From Acholeplasmataceae bacterium UBA5769 (GTDB taxonomy: Bacteria; Bacillota_I; Bacilli_A; Acholeplasmatales; Acholeplasmataceae): a stretch of 24,676 bases of DNA. Positions 6,979 through 15,308 of the stretch are shown in pieces. The DNA is taken from assembly GCA_002418725.1 (NCBI GenBank), contig DIER01000018.1, positions 1-24,676 on the forward strand. The letters are read 5' to 3'. A program made the translations under genes and the position numbers. Positions within the stretch are counted from its first letter, which is position 1. The number at the start of each line of letters is the position of its first letter. Under the pieces are notes generated by a model, which did no database searches, was not told the DNA's origin, and saw only the letters and a program-made list of their open reading frames with translations.

Positions 6979-8100
6979 ATGATTGTTATCAAAGAAGTGA
7001 AAACCTCATTAGATGGTATCCGTTTTACGGAATTTCCGAATAAGCTTTATAAGAAGAATCCTTACTTTGTTCCTGCGCTATCTTTAGATGAAAGAAATGT
7101 CTTTAATCCAAAGAAAAACCCTGTGTTTGAATACTGTGAAGCGATACGCTACTTAGCGTACAAAGATGGCAAACTTGTTGGCCGTGTTGCAGGTATAATT
7201 AACCACAAGTTAAATGATGCTTATCAGATCAAAAAGGGTCGTTTTACCAGACTTGATATGATTGATGACTTTGAGGTGACGAAAGCGTTGATCGATACCG
7301 TCACGAAGTGGGCTTTAGATAAGGGCATGGATACCCTGATTGGCCCCATCGGTTTTACCGATTTAGATCGTCAAGGGATGCTTGTTCATGGCTTTGATCA
7401 ACTCAACATGTTCATCACCATCTACAATGCACCCTACTACATGGAACACATTGAAAAATTAGGGTTTGTCAAAGATGTCGACTGGACAGAAAAACAAATC
7501 AAATGGCCAACAGAAGTCTCTGAGAAGATCAGTCGTGGTGCAGAAATTTCAAGAAAACGCTACGGTTATGAACTGATCAAATGTAAGACCAAAAAAGATG
7601 TCTTTAACTACATCTATGAAGCCTTTGAGATGTATAACATCGCGTTTAATGAACTTTACGGCTTCTTCCCCATTACGAAAAACGTGATGGACTATTATAT
7701 TAAGCAAATGATTCAACTTGTATCCCTTGAATATTTGTGGTTTGTCTTAGATAAAGAGAAAAAAGTGGTTGGCTTTACCGTCATTATGCCTAGTTTAGCT
7801 CTTCCTAACAAAAAGAGTAACGGAAAACTCTTCCCACTTGGTGTGTTCAGACTTCTTCGTGCTTTGAAAAAACACGATGTGATCGATTTATACTTTATCG
7901 CGATTGACCCCAAACACCAAGGTAGAGGGATTATCGCACTCATGTTTGAAGATGGTATTAAAACAGGGATTAGTCATGGCGTGAGATTTGCTGAGACAGG
8001 TCCTGAACTTGAACTGAATGCAGCGATTCAAAACCAATGGAAAGACTTTGAATACGTGGAACATAAGCGTAGACGTTGCTATACCAAACCCATTCAATAA
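6979..8100 (+). CDS. large GNAT-like acyltransferase (YghO-like family)
   Basis: This 373-residue soluble protein resembles a widespread family of roughly 370-residue GNAT-fold proteins of unknown substrate (YghO-like). The N-terminal half contains FPNKLYKKNPYFVP (19-32), NPKKNPVF (43-50), GRVAGIINH (68-76) and IGPIGFTDLDRQGMLV (121-136), which are typical of that group. The C-terminal half carries the acetyl-CoA-binding motif A, FIAIDPKHQGRG (306-317), with pyrophosphate-loop residues Q314-G-R-G317. It probably transfers an acyl group from CoA or a carrier, but the acceptor cannot be read from the sequence. The ATG has AGAAGG eight bases upstream. It is a single-gene unit with its own promoter and a strong terminator, divergent from tig. 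Confidence 0.75.
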   Translation: MIVIKEVKTSLDGIRFTEFPNKLYKKNPYFVPALSLDERNVFNPKKNPVFEYCEAIRYLAYKDGKLVGRVAGIINHKLNDAYQIKKGRFTRLDMIDDFEVTKALIDTVTKWALDKGMDTLIGPIGFTDLDRQGMLVHGFDQLNMFITIYNAPYYMEHIEKLGFVKDVDWTEKQIKWPTEVSEKISRGAEISRKRYGYELIKCKTKKDVFNYIYEAFEMYNIAFNELYGFFPITKNVMDYYIKQMIQLVSLEYLWFVLDKEKKVVGFTVIMPSLALPNKKSNGKLFPLGVFRLLRALKKHDVIDLYFIAIDPKHQGRGIIALMFEDGIKTGISHGVRFAETGPELELNAAIQNQWKDFEYVEHKRRRCYTKPIQ

Positions 8101-8109
8101 CGAAAAAAG

Positions 8110-8134
8110 AAAAAGGCGAATTTCGCCTTTTTTT
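8110..8134. terminator. bidirectional terminator
   Basis: AAAAGGCGA-ATT-TCGCCTTTT (8111-8131) with T-rich tails on both strands. It ends the GNAT-like gene on the plus strand and manA, converging from 8150, on the minus strand. Confidence 0.9.
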
Positions 8135-8149
8135 GTTCGGTAAAGTGGT

Positions 8150-9076
8150 TTATGTCCAAGAAACAATGAGTTCGAGTGATCCTTTCAGTTGTAGTTCGTA
8201 AACTTCTCCTGTGATGATCAAATGATCCCCTTTGGTTAGTTTTTCACCATTAAGGGTACCCACACCATCAATGACAGATATCAACTTAAAGTGATTGGAT
8301 TTCAGAGTGAGTTCATCTTTAACCGACCATCTTTCCACCGTGAAGAACTCATTGGAGACGTACCTGGTGATGACAGATGCCTTATAGTTTAAAATTTTTG
8401 GTTCTGGTGTGACATCCACGAAAGGAACGGTTGAGACTTCAATCGATTTTTGGATGTGAAGATCTCTTGGTTTTCCTTGATCATCTAAGCGGTCATAATC
8501 ATAAACCCGGTAAGTCGTGTCTGAGGATTGTTGTGTCTCTAAGATGAGAAGACCTTTACCAAGTGCGTGTATCGTTCCAGAAGGGACGTAGATAAAATCA
8601 CCAGCCTTCACTTCTTTTTCAATTAAAAGTTCGTTATAGCGGTGTGATTCAATCATTTGACGTAATTCTTCTTTAGTTCTTGCGTTGTGTCCATAGATGA
8701 TCTTCGCACCAGGTTCTGCCTCTAAGACAACCCAACATTCGGTTTTTCCTAAATCTTTTTCATAAGTGAGCGCGTAATCGTCTGAAGGATGCACTTGAAC
8801 CGATAAATCGTCATTGGCATCCAGTATCTTTGTCAGTAAAGGAAAACGTGGTGATGCAAGATGATTAAAGAGCTCGCGATCTTTTTCATACACATCACGA
8901 AGTGTTCTTCCCTTGAATCTTCCATTTTTGATGATGGATGATCCGTTGGGGTGCGCTGAGATAGCCCAACATTCACCCGTTTTTTCATAGGGTAAATCGT
9001 AACCAAATCGGGTGTTTAATTTCTTTCCACCCCAAATGCGTTCCTTAAAGACAGGTTCTAAAAAGAGTATATCCAT
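8150..9076 (-). CDS. manA: mannose-6-phosphate isomerase, class I
   Basis: This 308-residue cupin-type, zinc-dependent isomerase interconverts mannose 6-phosphate and fructose 6-phosphate. The length is that of the compact Bacillus-type enzymes. Metal ligands are visible as Gln94 and His96 (SVQVHPSD), Glu114 (KTECW) and His170 (SGTIHAL), and the catalytic Arg190 is in TTYRVYDYDR. The start is the ATG at 9076: an in-frame GTG at 9085 lies inside the GAGGTGG ribosome binding site. It has its own promoter just behind the terminator of the long glycan operon, whose eighth gene is a distant, longer relative. It links mannose-derived sugar phosphates to glycolysis or supplies mannose phosphate for glycolipids. 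Confidence 0.93.
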   Translation of the reverse strand: MDILFLEPVFKERIWGGKKLNTRFGYDLPYEKTGECWAISAHPNGSSIIKNGRFKGRTLRDVYEKDRELFNHLASPRFPLLTKILDANDDLSVQVHPSDDYALTYEKDLGKTECWVVLEAEPGAKIIYGHNARTKEELRQMIESHRYNELLIEKEVKAGDFIYVPSGTIHALGKGLLILETQQSSDTTYRVYDYDRLDDQGKPRDLHIQKSIEVSTVPFVDVTPEPKILNYKASVITRYVSNEFFTVERWSVKDELTLKSNHFKLISVIDGVGTLNGEKLTKGDHLIITGEVYELQLKGSLELIVSWT

Positions 9077-9095
9077 AGTATCCACCTCATGTTTT

Positions 9096-9123
9096 ATTAT
9101 AAGTGATAAACCTTTGAATTCAA
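9096..9123 (-). promoter_or_regulatory. manA promoter
   Basis: Minus-strand -35 TTGAAT (9118-9123), 16-base spacer and perfect -10 TATAAT (9096-9101), about 20 bases before the manA ATG. It lies downstream of the operon terminator, so manA can be transcribed independently of the nine-gene operon. Confidence 0.75.
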
Positions 9124-9146
9124 CGACTGTTTGATGATTTCACATG

Positions 9147-9182
9147 AAAAACGACAAAGTGAAGAGGTCCTTTGTCGCTTTT
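9147..9182 (-). terminator. terminator of the nine-gene glycan operon
   Basis: Left and right arms at 9170-9182 and 9147-9159 form a 13-bp stem (core CGACAAAG/CTTTGTCG with flanking A/T pairs and one G-T pair) around a 10-base loop. On the minus strand it ends in a T-tract, five bases after the SGNH hydrolase stop. Confidence 0.9.
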
Positions 9183-9186
9183 CTAT

Positions 9187-9885
9187 TTAAAGCAAAGTGC
9201 TTATTTCTTTGGTGACTAGCGCATAGCCTTCAGGGCTCACATGAAGTCCTTCGAGTGTGTAATCTTTTTGAAATCTACCCTCTTGATCTTTAAGTTTTGA
9301 AGATAAATCAAGATAAGTAATCCCTTCAATGGTTTTGAGATAATCATTTAATTGATCAATCAAAGGGTTAGTTCTAGGCAGTACGGTCTTCGGATCGATG
9401 GTTTCGTTTACGGGATAAACCGACTGTAAGATGATCTTCGCTTTTGGATGCGCTACTTTAATCTCTAATACGATACGTCTGATACGGTTAAAGATTTGTT
9501 CTGGTGTTGTTTTTAAAAGTGCGAAATCGTTGGTACCTATCAACAGGACGACTATGGATGGTTTAAGTTCATGAATGGAGACATCCATCCGCTTTAATAA
9601 ACCTTCTGTGGTATCACCACCAATACCTCTGTTATAAACGATTCTTCCAGGAAAAGCTTCGTAGACGTTATAATCTTGCGTGATGGAATCGCCCACAAAG
9701 ACAATACCACCCTTGGGGACTTCTCTATTTAAGGCTTTAAAGGTTCTCACCTTGTTTTGAAAGCCAAAGTTCGCGATCAGTTCAAAGAAGGATTTGGCGC
9801 CCTCTTTTTTACCTTTTTCATACATGTAAAGACATGCGATAGGGATGATAACAATCAAAACCCCAATGACGATATATTCAAACAT
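9187..9885 (-). CDS. membrane-anchored SGNH/GDSL hydrolase
   Basis: This 232-residue protein has an N-terminal membrane segment (about 4-22, followed by the basic YEKGKKEG) that should hold the enzyme at the membrane, probably facing outside. The SGNH blocks are present: Ser67 in VGDSIT (64-69), Gly90 in RGIGGD (86-91), Asn119 in GTND (117-120) and His215. The Asp three residues before the His in most members is Glu here (EGLH, 212-215). Such enzymes often remove acetyl or other ester groups from glycans, and a glycan esterase role fits this operon, but lipid esterase activity is equally possible. It is the last gene; its ATG overlaps the preceding stop (TAATG), so translation is coupled. Confidence 0.88.
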   Translation of the reverse strand: MFEYIVIGVLIVIIPIACLYMYEKGKKEGAKSFFELIANFGFQNKVRTFKALNREVPKGGIVFVGDSITQDYNVYEAFPGRIVYNRGIGGDTTEGLLKRMDVSIHELKPSIVVLLIGTNDFALLKTTPEQIFNRIRRIVLEIKVAHPKAKIILQSVYPVNETIDPKTVLPRTNPLIDQLNDYLKTIEGITYLDLSSKLKDQEGRFQKDYTLEGLHVSPEGYALVTKEISTLL

Positions 9886-11606
9886 TAGCGCACCATCGCC
9901 TTAACTAAGATACACTTATCATCTAAACAACGCACCCGGTATGTATCAATGGTTGCAGGGACAATAAATGTTTCTGCGTAATGAATTTCGTAAGGTTCAA
10001 ATGAACCATCCACGGATTCAATCATGGCTTTCTTACCTTCAACGAGGTTCGCCATATTGACTGAACCATGAGTCTTAATGTCAACCGTATCGTTGATGAA
10101 ATAGCGTCTCGTTTCTAAAAATTCACGTTCATGAAGACCCGTGATTTCTTCAGTATCACTCACAGGTATAATCGCGTTATAGAGTTCTTTATTGACGTAA
10201 GTGGTATCACGGTCATATTGAAGGTTTTTAAAACCATGTGCTAAATGCACAGGTCTTGGTCTACCGTCTAACCCCACACGGTCCCAGTCCCAAAGTTTAA
10301 AGGTGAAAATATAGTTACACGCACTGATTTCTAAAACGACGGTATTTTTTCCTGAACAATGGATCGTTCCTGCAGGAATCAAGAAGTGATCATGCTTTTT
10401 CGCAGGTAGGATATTGACATACTTTTCTGCAGGGAAAGTAAAGCCACCCGCTTCAGCTTTAAGAAGATCTTCTTCAAAAGCTTTGGAGTCTATCCCTTCT
10501 TTAAATCCTAAGTAAACGACGCCATCGTCTTCTGCATACATCAAGTAATACGATTCATCTTGGGTATAAGTCATCCCAAATTGATCTTGAATGTATTCGG
10601 TTAAAGGATGGACTTGAAGAGAAAGATTTCCACCACCGACGGTGTCTAGAAAGTCAAAACGAATGGGAAAGTTTTTCCCAAATCTTCCATGAACGCGTTC
10701 TCCCATGAGTTGTCTAGGTCTAAATTGAACGAGATCTTGAGCAGGAAGTTCGATGATGGTTTGTCCAAAAGAGACCATGATGGAATTTTCTTCTGGTACA
10801 CCATCAAAACTCCATGCGAAATTCTTTTCGTTTTTATCTAGGTGCATGACTTCTTTCATCCACTGACCACCCCAGACGCCTGGATCAAAATAGGGTACCA
10901 TCCGGAAAGGTCTTTGGGTCATTTTTTGCAGTACGAGATGAAAATTTTCCATCGTGATCATTTTAGGTTGATCTAAGAGATTATAATCGATCACAAAATG
11001 TGCAGTTGGATAAAAAGTATCTTTGATACGATTTGCAACACGCCATTCTACAAAATAACCACGTTTATATTTTCTTAGAATATCTTCGTTCGGGTTATGC
11101 TTCTTAAAGTTAGATAAACCTTTACGATAACGTAGTTGGATTTCCCAACGGGTTAAGGAGACATGGATACGTGTGCCACCTGGTATAAGTGAGGAACCAA
11201 AGCCATAAACAACCACTAAACCTGGACACGTTTCAATCATTTCTTTCACTGATGTAAGCCGCTCAACTTCATAAAAATCTTCAATGGTGTGGTGTGAAAA
11301 TAAACCAAACACACGATCATTCGTTAAGTTTCTTTCAATCATCAAGTCGATAGCTTCTTCTGATTTAGAAAAATCTTCGATATTCACGATTAAACTTGGT
11401 TTGAGATGATCCATCACATCACGCTTTAAGCGGTTTAAATCAATGCCCGGATATGTCTCGAAGACTAAAAGGCCATCCTTAACGGACTTAAGTTTTTGAA
11501 TGATAGCATCACTGCCAGCAAAAACACCTTTATCTTCAGTGGTGATCTGAATCACCGGTTTTCGATTATATTCGGATTTAAAATTTAAGTATCTCATCGA
11601 CTTCAT
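9885..11606 (-). CDS. long ManA-like isomerase with extra N-terminal domain
   Basis: This 573-residue protein belongs to a longer branch of class I mannose-6-phosphate isomerases. Residues about 1-225 resemble a nucleoside-kinase-like domain without a visible Walker A motif (VVVYGFGSSLIPGG, RWEIQLRYRKG, KYKRGYFVEWR). Residues about 235-573 are the cupin isomerase part with metal ligands Gln331 and His333 (SLQVHP), Glu351 (QDESYY) and His416 (AGTIHCSG), and the substrate region LWDWDRVGLDGRPRP. All expected ligands are present, so it may be active on mannose 6-phosphate or a related sugar phosphate from the imported glycan. The ATG at 11606 follows AAGAAGGGA closely; an ATG three codons later (11597) is the alternative. 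It overlaps the upstream DUF624 gene by 20-29 bases. Confidence 0.85.
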   Translation of the reverse strand: MKSMRYLNFKSEYNRKPVIQITTEDKGVFAGSDAIIQKLKSVKDGLLVFETYPGIDLNRLKRDVMDHLKPSLIVNIEDFSKSEEAIDLMIERNLTNDRVFGLFSHHTIEDFYEVERLTSVKEMIETCPGLVVVYGFGSSLIPGGTRIHVSLTRWEIQLRYRKGLSNFKKHNPNEDILRKYKRGYFVEWRVANRIKDTFYPTAHFVIDYNLLDQPKMITMENFHLVLQKMTQRPFRMVPYFDPGVWGGQWMKEVMHLDKNEKNFAWSFDGVPEENSIMVSFGQTIIELPAQDLVQFRPRQLMGERVHGRFGKNFPIRFDFLDTVGGGNLSLQVHPLTEYIQDQFGMTYTQDESYYLMYAEDDGVVYLGFKEGIDSKAFEEDLLKAEAGGFTFPAEKYVNILPAKKHDHFLIPAGTIHCSGKNTVVLEISACNYIFTFKLWDWDRVGLDGRPRPVHLAHGFKNLQYDRDTTYVNKELYNAIIPVSDTEEITGLHEREFLETRRYFINDTVDIKTHGSVNMANLVEGKKAMIESVDGSFEPYEIHYAETFIVPATIDTYRVRCLDDKCILVKAMVR

Positions 11607-12204
11607 TCCCTTCTTCTTTTTCCCCTAATTGCATCTTATAGGGATGAAATACTTTGTTTAAGTGATAACTCACTAAAACGCCATAAAGCCCAACAGCAAC
11701 CAGTAAAAGACTGCTGTGGATAAACATCAGTAAAAGCACGAGTGCTAAACTACCTAAAACCTTAATGTTTGTCCATAGACTCATGTTTGATATAAGTAAT
11801 ACGTTTTTAACCAGGTGTCCTAGAGAGGATGTTTTAAAGGTCGCGATTAACGGAAAAGCATAGACCATAAAGAGTAACCACTCATAGAAAATAACAAATG
11901 ATATCACGACAAGCCAAGCTATATCTTGGTTAACCCCGTAATGATACATCATAAACAAGGGAACACCTAAAATCACCAACATGAGCCACACCAATGTGCT
12001 CTCTTTAAAGTTTTCTTTGAAACTTTGAATAAAGAGTTGAAACACACTGGTGGGTTCCTTGGTTTTTAAAATTTGAAACGACACCCTAAACATCGCAGTG
12101 GTTGCAGCACCGAATGTGAAGAGTAAGCCTAAAAAGCTCGCCAAAAGCCAGAGGAAGTTAACGAAAACCATGTCTGTAAACTTTTTGAAGAGCTCTTTAA
12201 ACAT
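11578..12204 (-). CDS. DUF624/YesL-like membrane protein
   Basis: This 208-residue protein has about five hydrophobic segments and the DUF624 pattern: an N-terminal FVNFLWLLASFLGLLFTFGAATTAMF stretch followed by the hydrophilic loop LKTKEPTSVFQLFIQSFKENF. YesL/DUF624 proteins have no proven function, but they recur next to family 1 sugar ABC transporters and carbohydrate genes, exactly as here. A start 20 codons upstream is open but would overlap the preceding lipoprotein by 56 bases; the ATG at 12204, four bases after that gene's stop, fits the family N-terminus. The last codons overlap the start of the long ManA-like gene. Confidence 0.8.
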   Translation of the reverse strand: MFKELFKKFTDMVFVNFLWLLASFLGLLFTFGAATTAMFRVSFQILKTKEPTSVFQLFIQSFKENFKESTLVWLMLVILGVPLFMMYHYGVNQDIAWLVVISFVIFYEWLLFMVYAFPLIATFKTSSLGHLVKNVLLISNMSLWTNIKVLGSLALVLLLMFIHSSLLLVAVGLYGVLVSYHLNKVFHPYKMQLGEKEEGNEVDEILKF

Positions 12205-12208
12205 TGAC

Positions 12209-13033
12209 TTATTTCTTAAGTTTCTTGAATGCGAAGAAACCACCAACACCAACAACTGCAACACCTAAAATCACAAGGATTAAAAGGGTTGTGTTGAAGA
12301 ATGAACCGGTTACTTCAAAAGATTCAGATTCAACGAAAATCACTTTACCTGTGCCATCGCCATCCACTGCAGTTGCATCATAATGACGAAGTTCTTCAAC
12401 AGAACCTTCGTTGATTTTTACTGAATAGTTTGCAAGGACAGAAATGTCAGCTTTTGTAACCCAACCTGCAAGGTCAGCTTCATCATAGATAGAGTTAAAA
12501 ATGCCATCGATGGCCCAATCTAGGGATGCATCCACGATTGCTTTAGATTCTTTGAAAGTTAAAGTCTTCGTGAAACCACCAGAAACCACTAAAGTAGGAA
12601 GTTCTGAGGCATCAAAATCATCCCAACTTAAGTTTGGTGAGAGATTGACAAGTTGTTCGTACTTATCAAGGAAATCTGCAAAACTAGAGAAGTTGTAGCT
12701 CATGGTGAATGTGCGTACATAGCCATCAACTTTAGCATCATGAACGGTAATAAAATCAGGTGCATTTTCTAAAAGCCACGCTTGAATCGCAATGACACCA
12801 CCGGTGATGTGCTTATCATTCATGACAGCACCTTTACCTTCAGTTCCCGCTGGATCATCAGGGTTACCAATAGGTGTAGTGGATAATGTGTCATCCATCA
12901 CTTCTAAGATAATATAACGTGTACCTGAACCATCCGCGTTGAACTCAGTCGTCACGGTAATTTCTCCTGGCCAGCATGCGTTAAGTACGAATGCGAAAGC
13001 GAGGAGCACAACTAATGATAATAATTTCTTCAT
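12209..13033 (-). CDS. lipoprotein with C-terminal membrane anchor, unknown
   Basis: I do not recognise this 274-residue protein. It has a lipoprotein signal peptide with lipobox LNAC (Cys20), an acidic extracellular region of about 225 residues, and a second anchor near the C-terminus: a hydrophobic segment (about 247-268) followed by FKKLKK. The mature part would thus be a loop fixed to the outer face of the membrane at both ends. It opens with ITVTTEFNADGSGTRYIILEV, a beta-strand pattern seen in some LppM-like lipoproteins, which is only a hint. The ATG has GGGAGAG about nine bases upstream. Lying between the transporter permease and the DUF624 protein, it probably assists sugar binding or the envelope step of this pathway. 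Confidence 0.7.
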   Translation of the reverse strand: MKKLLSLVVLLAFAFVLNACWPGEITVTTEFNADGSGTRYIILEVMDDTLSTTPIGNPDDPAGTEGKGAVMNDKHITGGVIAIQAWLLENAPDFITVHDAKVDGYVRTFTMSYNFSSFADFLDKYEQLVNLSPNLSWDDFDASELPTLVVSGGFTKTLTFKESKAIVDASLDWAIDGIFNSIYDEADLAGWVTKADISVLANYSVKINEGSVEELRHYDATAVDGDGTGKVIFVESESFEVTGSFFNTTLLILVILGVAVVGVGGFFAFKKLKK

Positions 13034-13063
13034 TTTTTAATTCTCTCCCTTATCTTTATTTTT

Positions 13064-13981
13064 TTATGCTTCTTCGCCTAAATAGACAACATATTTATTA
13101 AGGCGTAATGCAACCATAGTGATCATCAGCACGATGACAAGTAAAATCCATGCCATGGCTGATGCCATACCCATTGCCTGATCGGCAATCATTTTGTCAA
13201 ACATGTAATACGCGTAATAATAAGTCGATCTGGAAGGTCCACCGGATGTCATGATGTAAGCGATCGTAAAGACTTGGAACCCGCCGATTAAACCCATGAT
13301 AAAGTTGAAGAAAATCGATGGTGTCATGAGTGGAAGTGTGATATATATGGTTTTTTTAATCCAATTGGCACCATCGATTTCTGCAGACTCATAGAGGGAA
13401 TTGGGAATGTCTTGCATTTGGGCGAGATAGATCACCATCGAACCACCTGCAGACCATAATCCCATGATAATGAGGGTTATTTTTGACGTCTCAACCGCCT
13501 GATGCCAGCGAAGTGGCTCCATCTTAAAGAGCTTATAGATGGGCGCTAGGATTTCATTGACAATCCCAAAGTTTGGTTGAAAGAGCCATAACCATAGAAG
13601 TGCCATCGCAACGATACTCACGACATTAGGTAAATAGAAGAGTGTGCGGTAAATGCTCATGCCCTTTATTTTATTGTTTAGAAGTAAGGCTAAGCAGACC
13701 CCAACCACAATACCTAAAGGAATGGCGATGGCCACATGATAAACGGTGTTTCCTAACGATTGCCAGAAGAGATTATCGTTGGTGAATAAAATTTGATAAT
13801 TGGCAAACCCGACAAATCGTGGATTAGAGATCATATCGTAGTTGGTAAAACTGATGTAGAACGAGGCGATAATCGGAAAAGCCCCGAGGACAATCAAACC
13901 CAAAAGCCAGGGGGACGCAAATAAATACCCCATCAGGTTTTCTTGTTTTTTTAACTTTTGGATAGAGATTGTTTTTGCCAT
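13064..13981 (-). CDS. sugar ABC transporter permease, MalF type
   Basis: This 305-residue protein has six predicted membrane segments. The EAA loop that contacts the ATPase reads ESAEIDGANWIKKTIYITLP (198-217), the standard form of family 1 carbohydrate importers. The N-terminus (LFASPWLLGLIVLGAFPIIASFYISF, about 20-45) is typical of the MalF/UgpA side of the pair. It forms the translocation channel with the MalG-type permease encoded at 15309-16178. The ATG has GAGG five to six bases upstream and lies 12 bases after the stop of the solute-binding protein. No ATPase gene is in the operon, so a shared MsmX/UgpC-type ATPase from elsewhere is expected. The sugar cannot be named from sequence alone. 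Confidence 0.93.
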   Translation of the reverse strand: MAKTISIQKLKKQENLMGYLFASPWLLGLIVLGAFPIIASFYISFTNYDMISNPRFVGFANYQILFTNDNLFWQSLGNTVYHVAIAIPLGIVVGVCLALLLNNKIKGMSIYRTLFYLPNVVSIVAMALLWLWLFQPNFGIVNEILAPIYKLFKMEPLRWHQAVETSKITLIIMGLWSAGGSMVIYLAQMQDIPNSLYESAEIDGANWIKKTIYITLPLMTPSIFFNFIMGLIGGFQVFTIAYIMTSGGPSRSTYYYAYYMFDKMIADQAMGMASAMAWILLVIVLMITMVALRLNKYVVYLGEEA

Positions 13982-13993
13982 GATAGACCTCGC

Positions 13994-15298
13994 TTAAGGA
14001 TTAACTGTATCGTAGTTTTGTTTTTTCTGTAAATAGTTGGCTCTTGCAGCAGCTAACGCTTGTTCTGCAGTTTTGGTGCCAGATAACGCTTCTGAATAGA
14101 AAGGTTGCCAGTCATTGCCATGCCAAGAAGGTGCATAGGGAATATAGACCTTATCCACAGCATAATCGACTTCTGCTAAAAGTTTTTCTAAAATAGGATT
14201 ACCTTCGACATATTCTTCCATCGCTGAAATGTGACTCATGATCCAACCGTTGACTTGTGCTAACCGTTTTTGAATATCTTTAGATAGTAAGTATTTGTAG
14301 AACATGAAAGCTCCATCACGTTCCGCTGTTTCATTTTTACCATTGTCATACATTTCAATACTAAAACCACTACCCCAGTTGACTCTTCTGCCACCTTCGG
14401 GGATGGGGATTGGGGCAACACCATAATTAAAGGTGGCACCAGCATCTTTGATGACTTGATAAAGACCATCGACTTCAACAATCATCGCAACTCTTTGTGA
14501 AGCAAAGGGATTAATCCCTAGAAGTTGGTTACCTTCACCAAAGGTTGTAAGTTGATTTCTCGTGAAATCACTGTTAAACGTCATGATCCAGTTTAAAACA
14601 TCGATATGTCCTTGGGTGTTTAAGGTAGGCATCTTGTTTTCATCAAAGAAATCAAGATTGTTCTGCCATAACCATCCGTGATACGTTGCATTCCCATAAG
14701 TAGGATCAAAACCTAGTCTGGTGAGCTGTCCACCTTCAATCTTGTCAAATACTTTCGCAATCGTCTTTAATTCATCCCACGTGGTGGGAACGTCTGCTTC
14801 GGTTAACCCTTTTTCAGTGAACATATCTAAGTTGTAATAGAGTACACGTGTGGTTGCAGAAAAGGGCATTGCGTATAAATCACCTTGATACGTTGCAAAA
14901 TCCAATTGACTTTGTCTAAATTCAGCAACTTCAAGTGGGGTATCACTTTCATCAGCGGCCATCAAATCACTGATGTTATAAAGGGCACCACTTCTCGCTC
15001 TTGCTTCCACATCATCAATCGTCGATAAACCGATATCAGGTGCGGTTCTTGAGGCAATCGCTACGTTAATCTTGTCCCAGTAATCCCAAAATGAGAATCC
15101 AGTACCTCTGACAAAATACTCGTCTTGACTGTTATTAAAGTCATTGATGATCGAACGCATGCCTGAAAATGAGGTTGAACCTACCGGTGACATGTGCCAA
15201 AAATCAATCACGATTTTATCGCCTGTATCTTCACCGCCACAGGATGCTAAGACAAGTCCAGTGATGAGTATCATCACAACTAACATTATTTTTTTCAT
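13994..15298 (-). CDS. family 1 extracellular sugar-binding lipoprotein
   Basis: This 434-residue lipoprotein captures the sugar for the ABC importer at the outer membrane face. Signal peptide MKKIMLVVMILITGLVLASC ends in lipobox LASC with Cys20. The mature part shows the pattern of MalE/UgpB-like family 1 proteins: IDFWHMSP near the start, GDLYAMPFSATTRVLYYN and TTWDELKTIAKVF in the middle, and WGSGFSIEM and AFMFYKYLLSKDIQ later. The ATG at 15298 is chosen because GGGAGG lies five bases upstream and the signal peptide begins there; an ATG 15 codons earlier would overlap the preceding permease. It lies between the two permease genes. Confidence 0.93.
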   Translation of the reverse strand: MKKIMLVVMILITGLVLASCGGEDTGDKIVIDFWHMSPVGSTSFSGMRSIINDFNNSQDEYFVRGTGFSFWDYWDKINVAIASRTAPDIGLSTIDDVEARARSGALYNISDLMAADESDTPLEVAEFRQSQLDFATYQGDLYAMPFSATTRVLYYNLDMFTEKGLTEADVPTTWDELKTIAKVFDKIEGGQLTRLGFDPTYGNATYHGWLWQNNLDFFDENKMPTLNTQGHIDVLNWIMTFNSDFTRNQLTTFGEGNQLLGINPFASQRVAMIVEVDGLYQVIKDAGATFNYGVAPIPIPEGGRRVNWGSGFSIEMYDNGKNETAERDGAFMFYKYLLSKDIQKRLAQVNGWIMSHISAMEEYVEGNPILEKLLAEVDYAVDKVYIPYAPSWHGNDWQPFYSEALSGTKTAEQALAAARANYLQKKQNYDTVNP

Positions 15299-15308
15299 CT
15301 TTTCCTCC

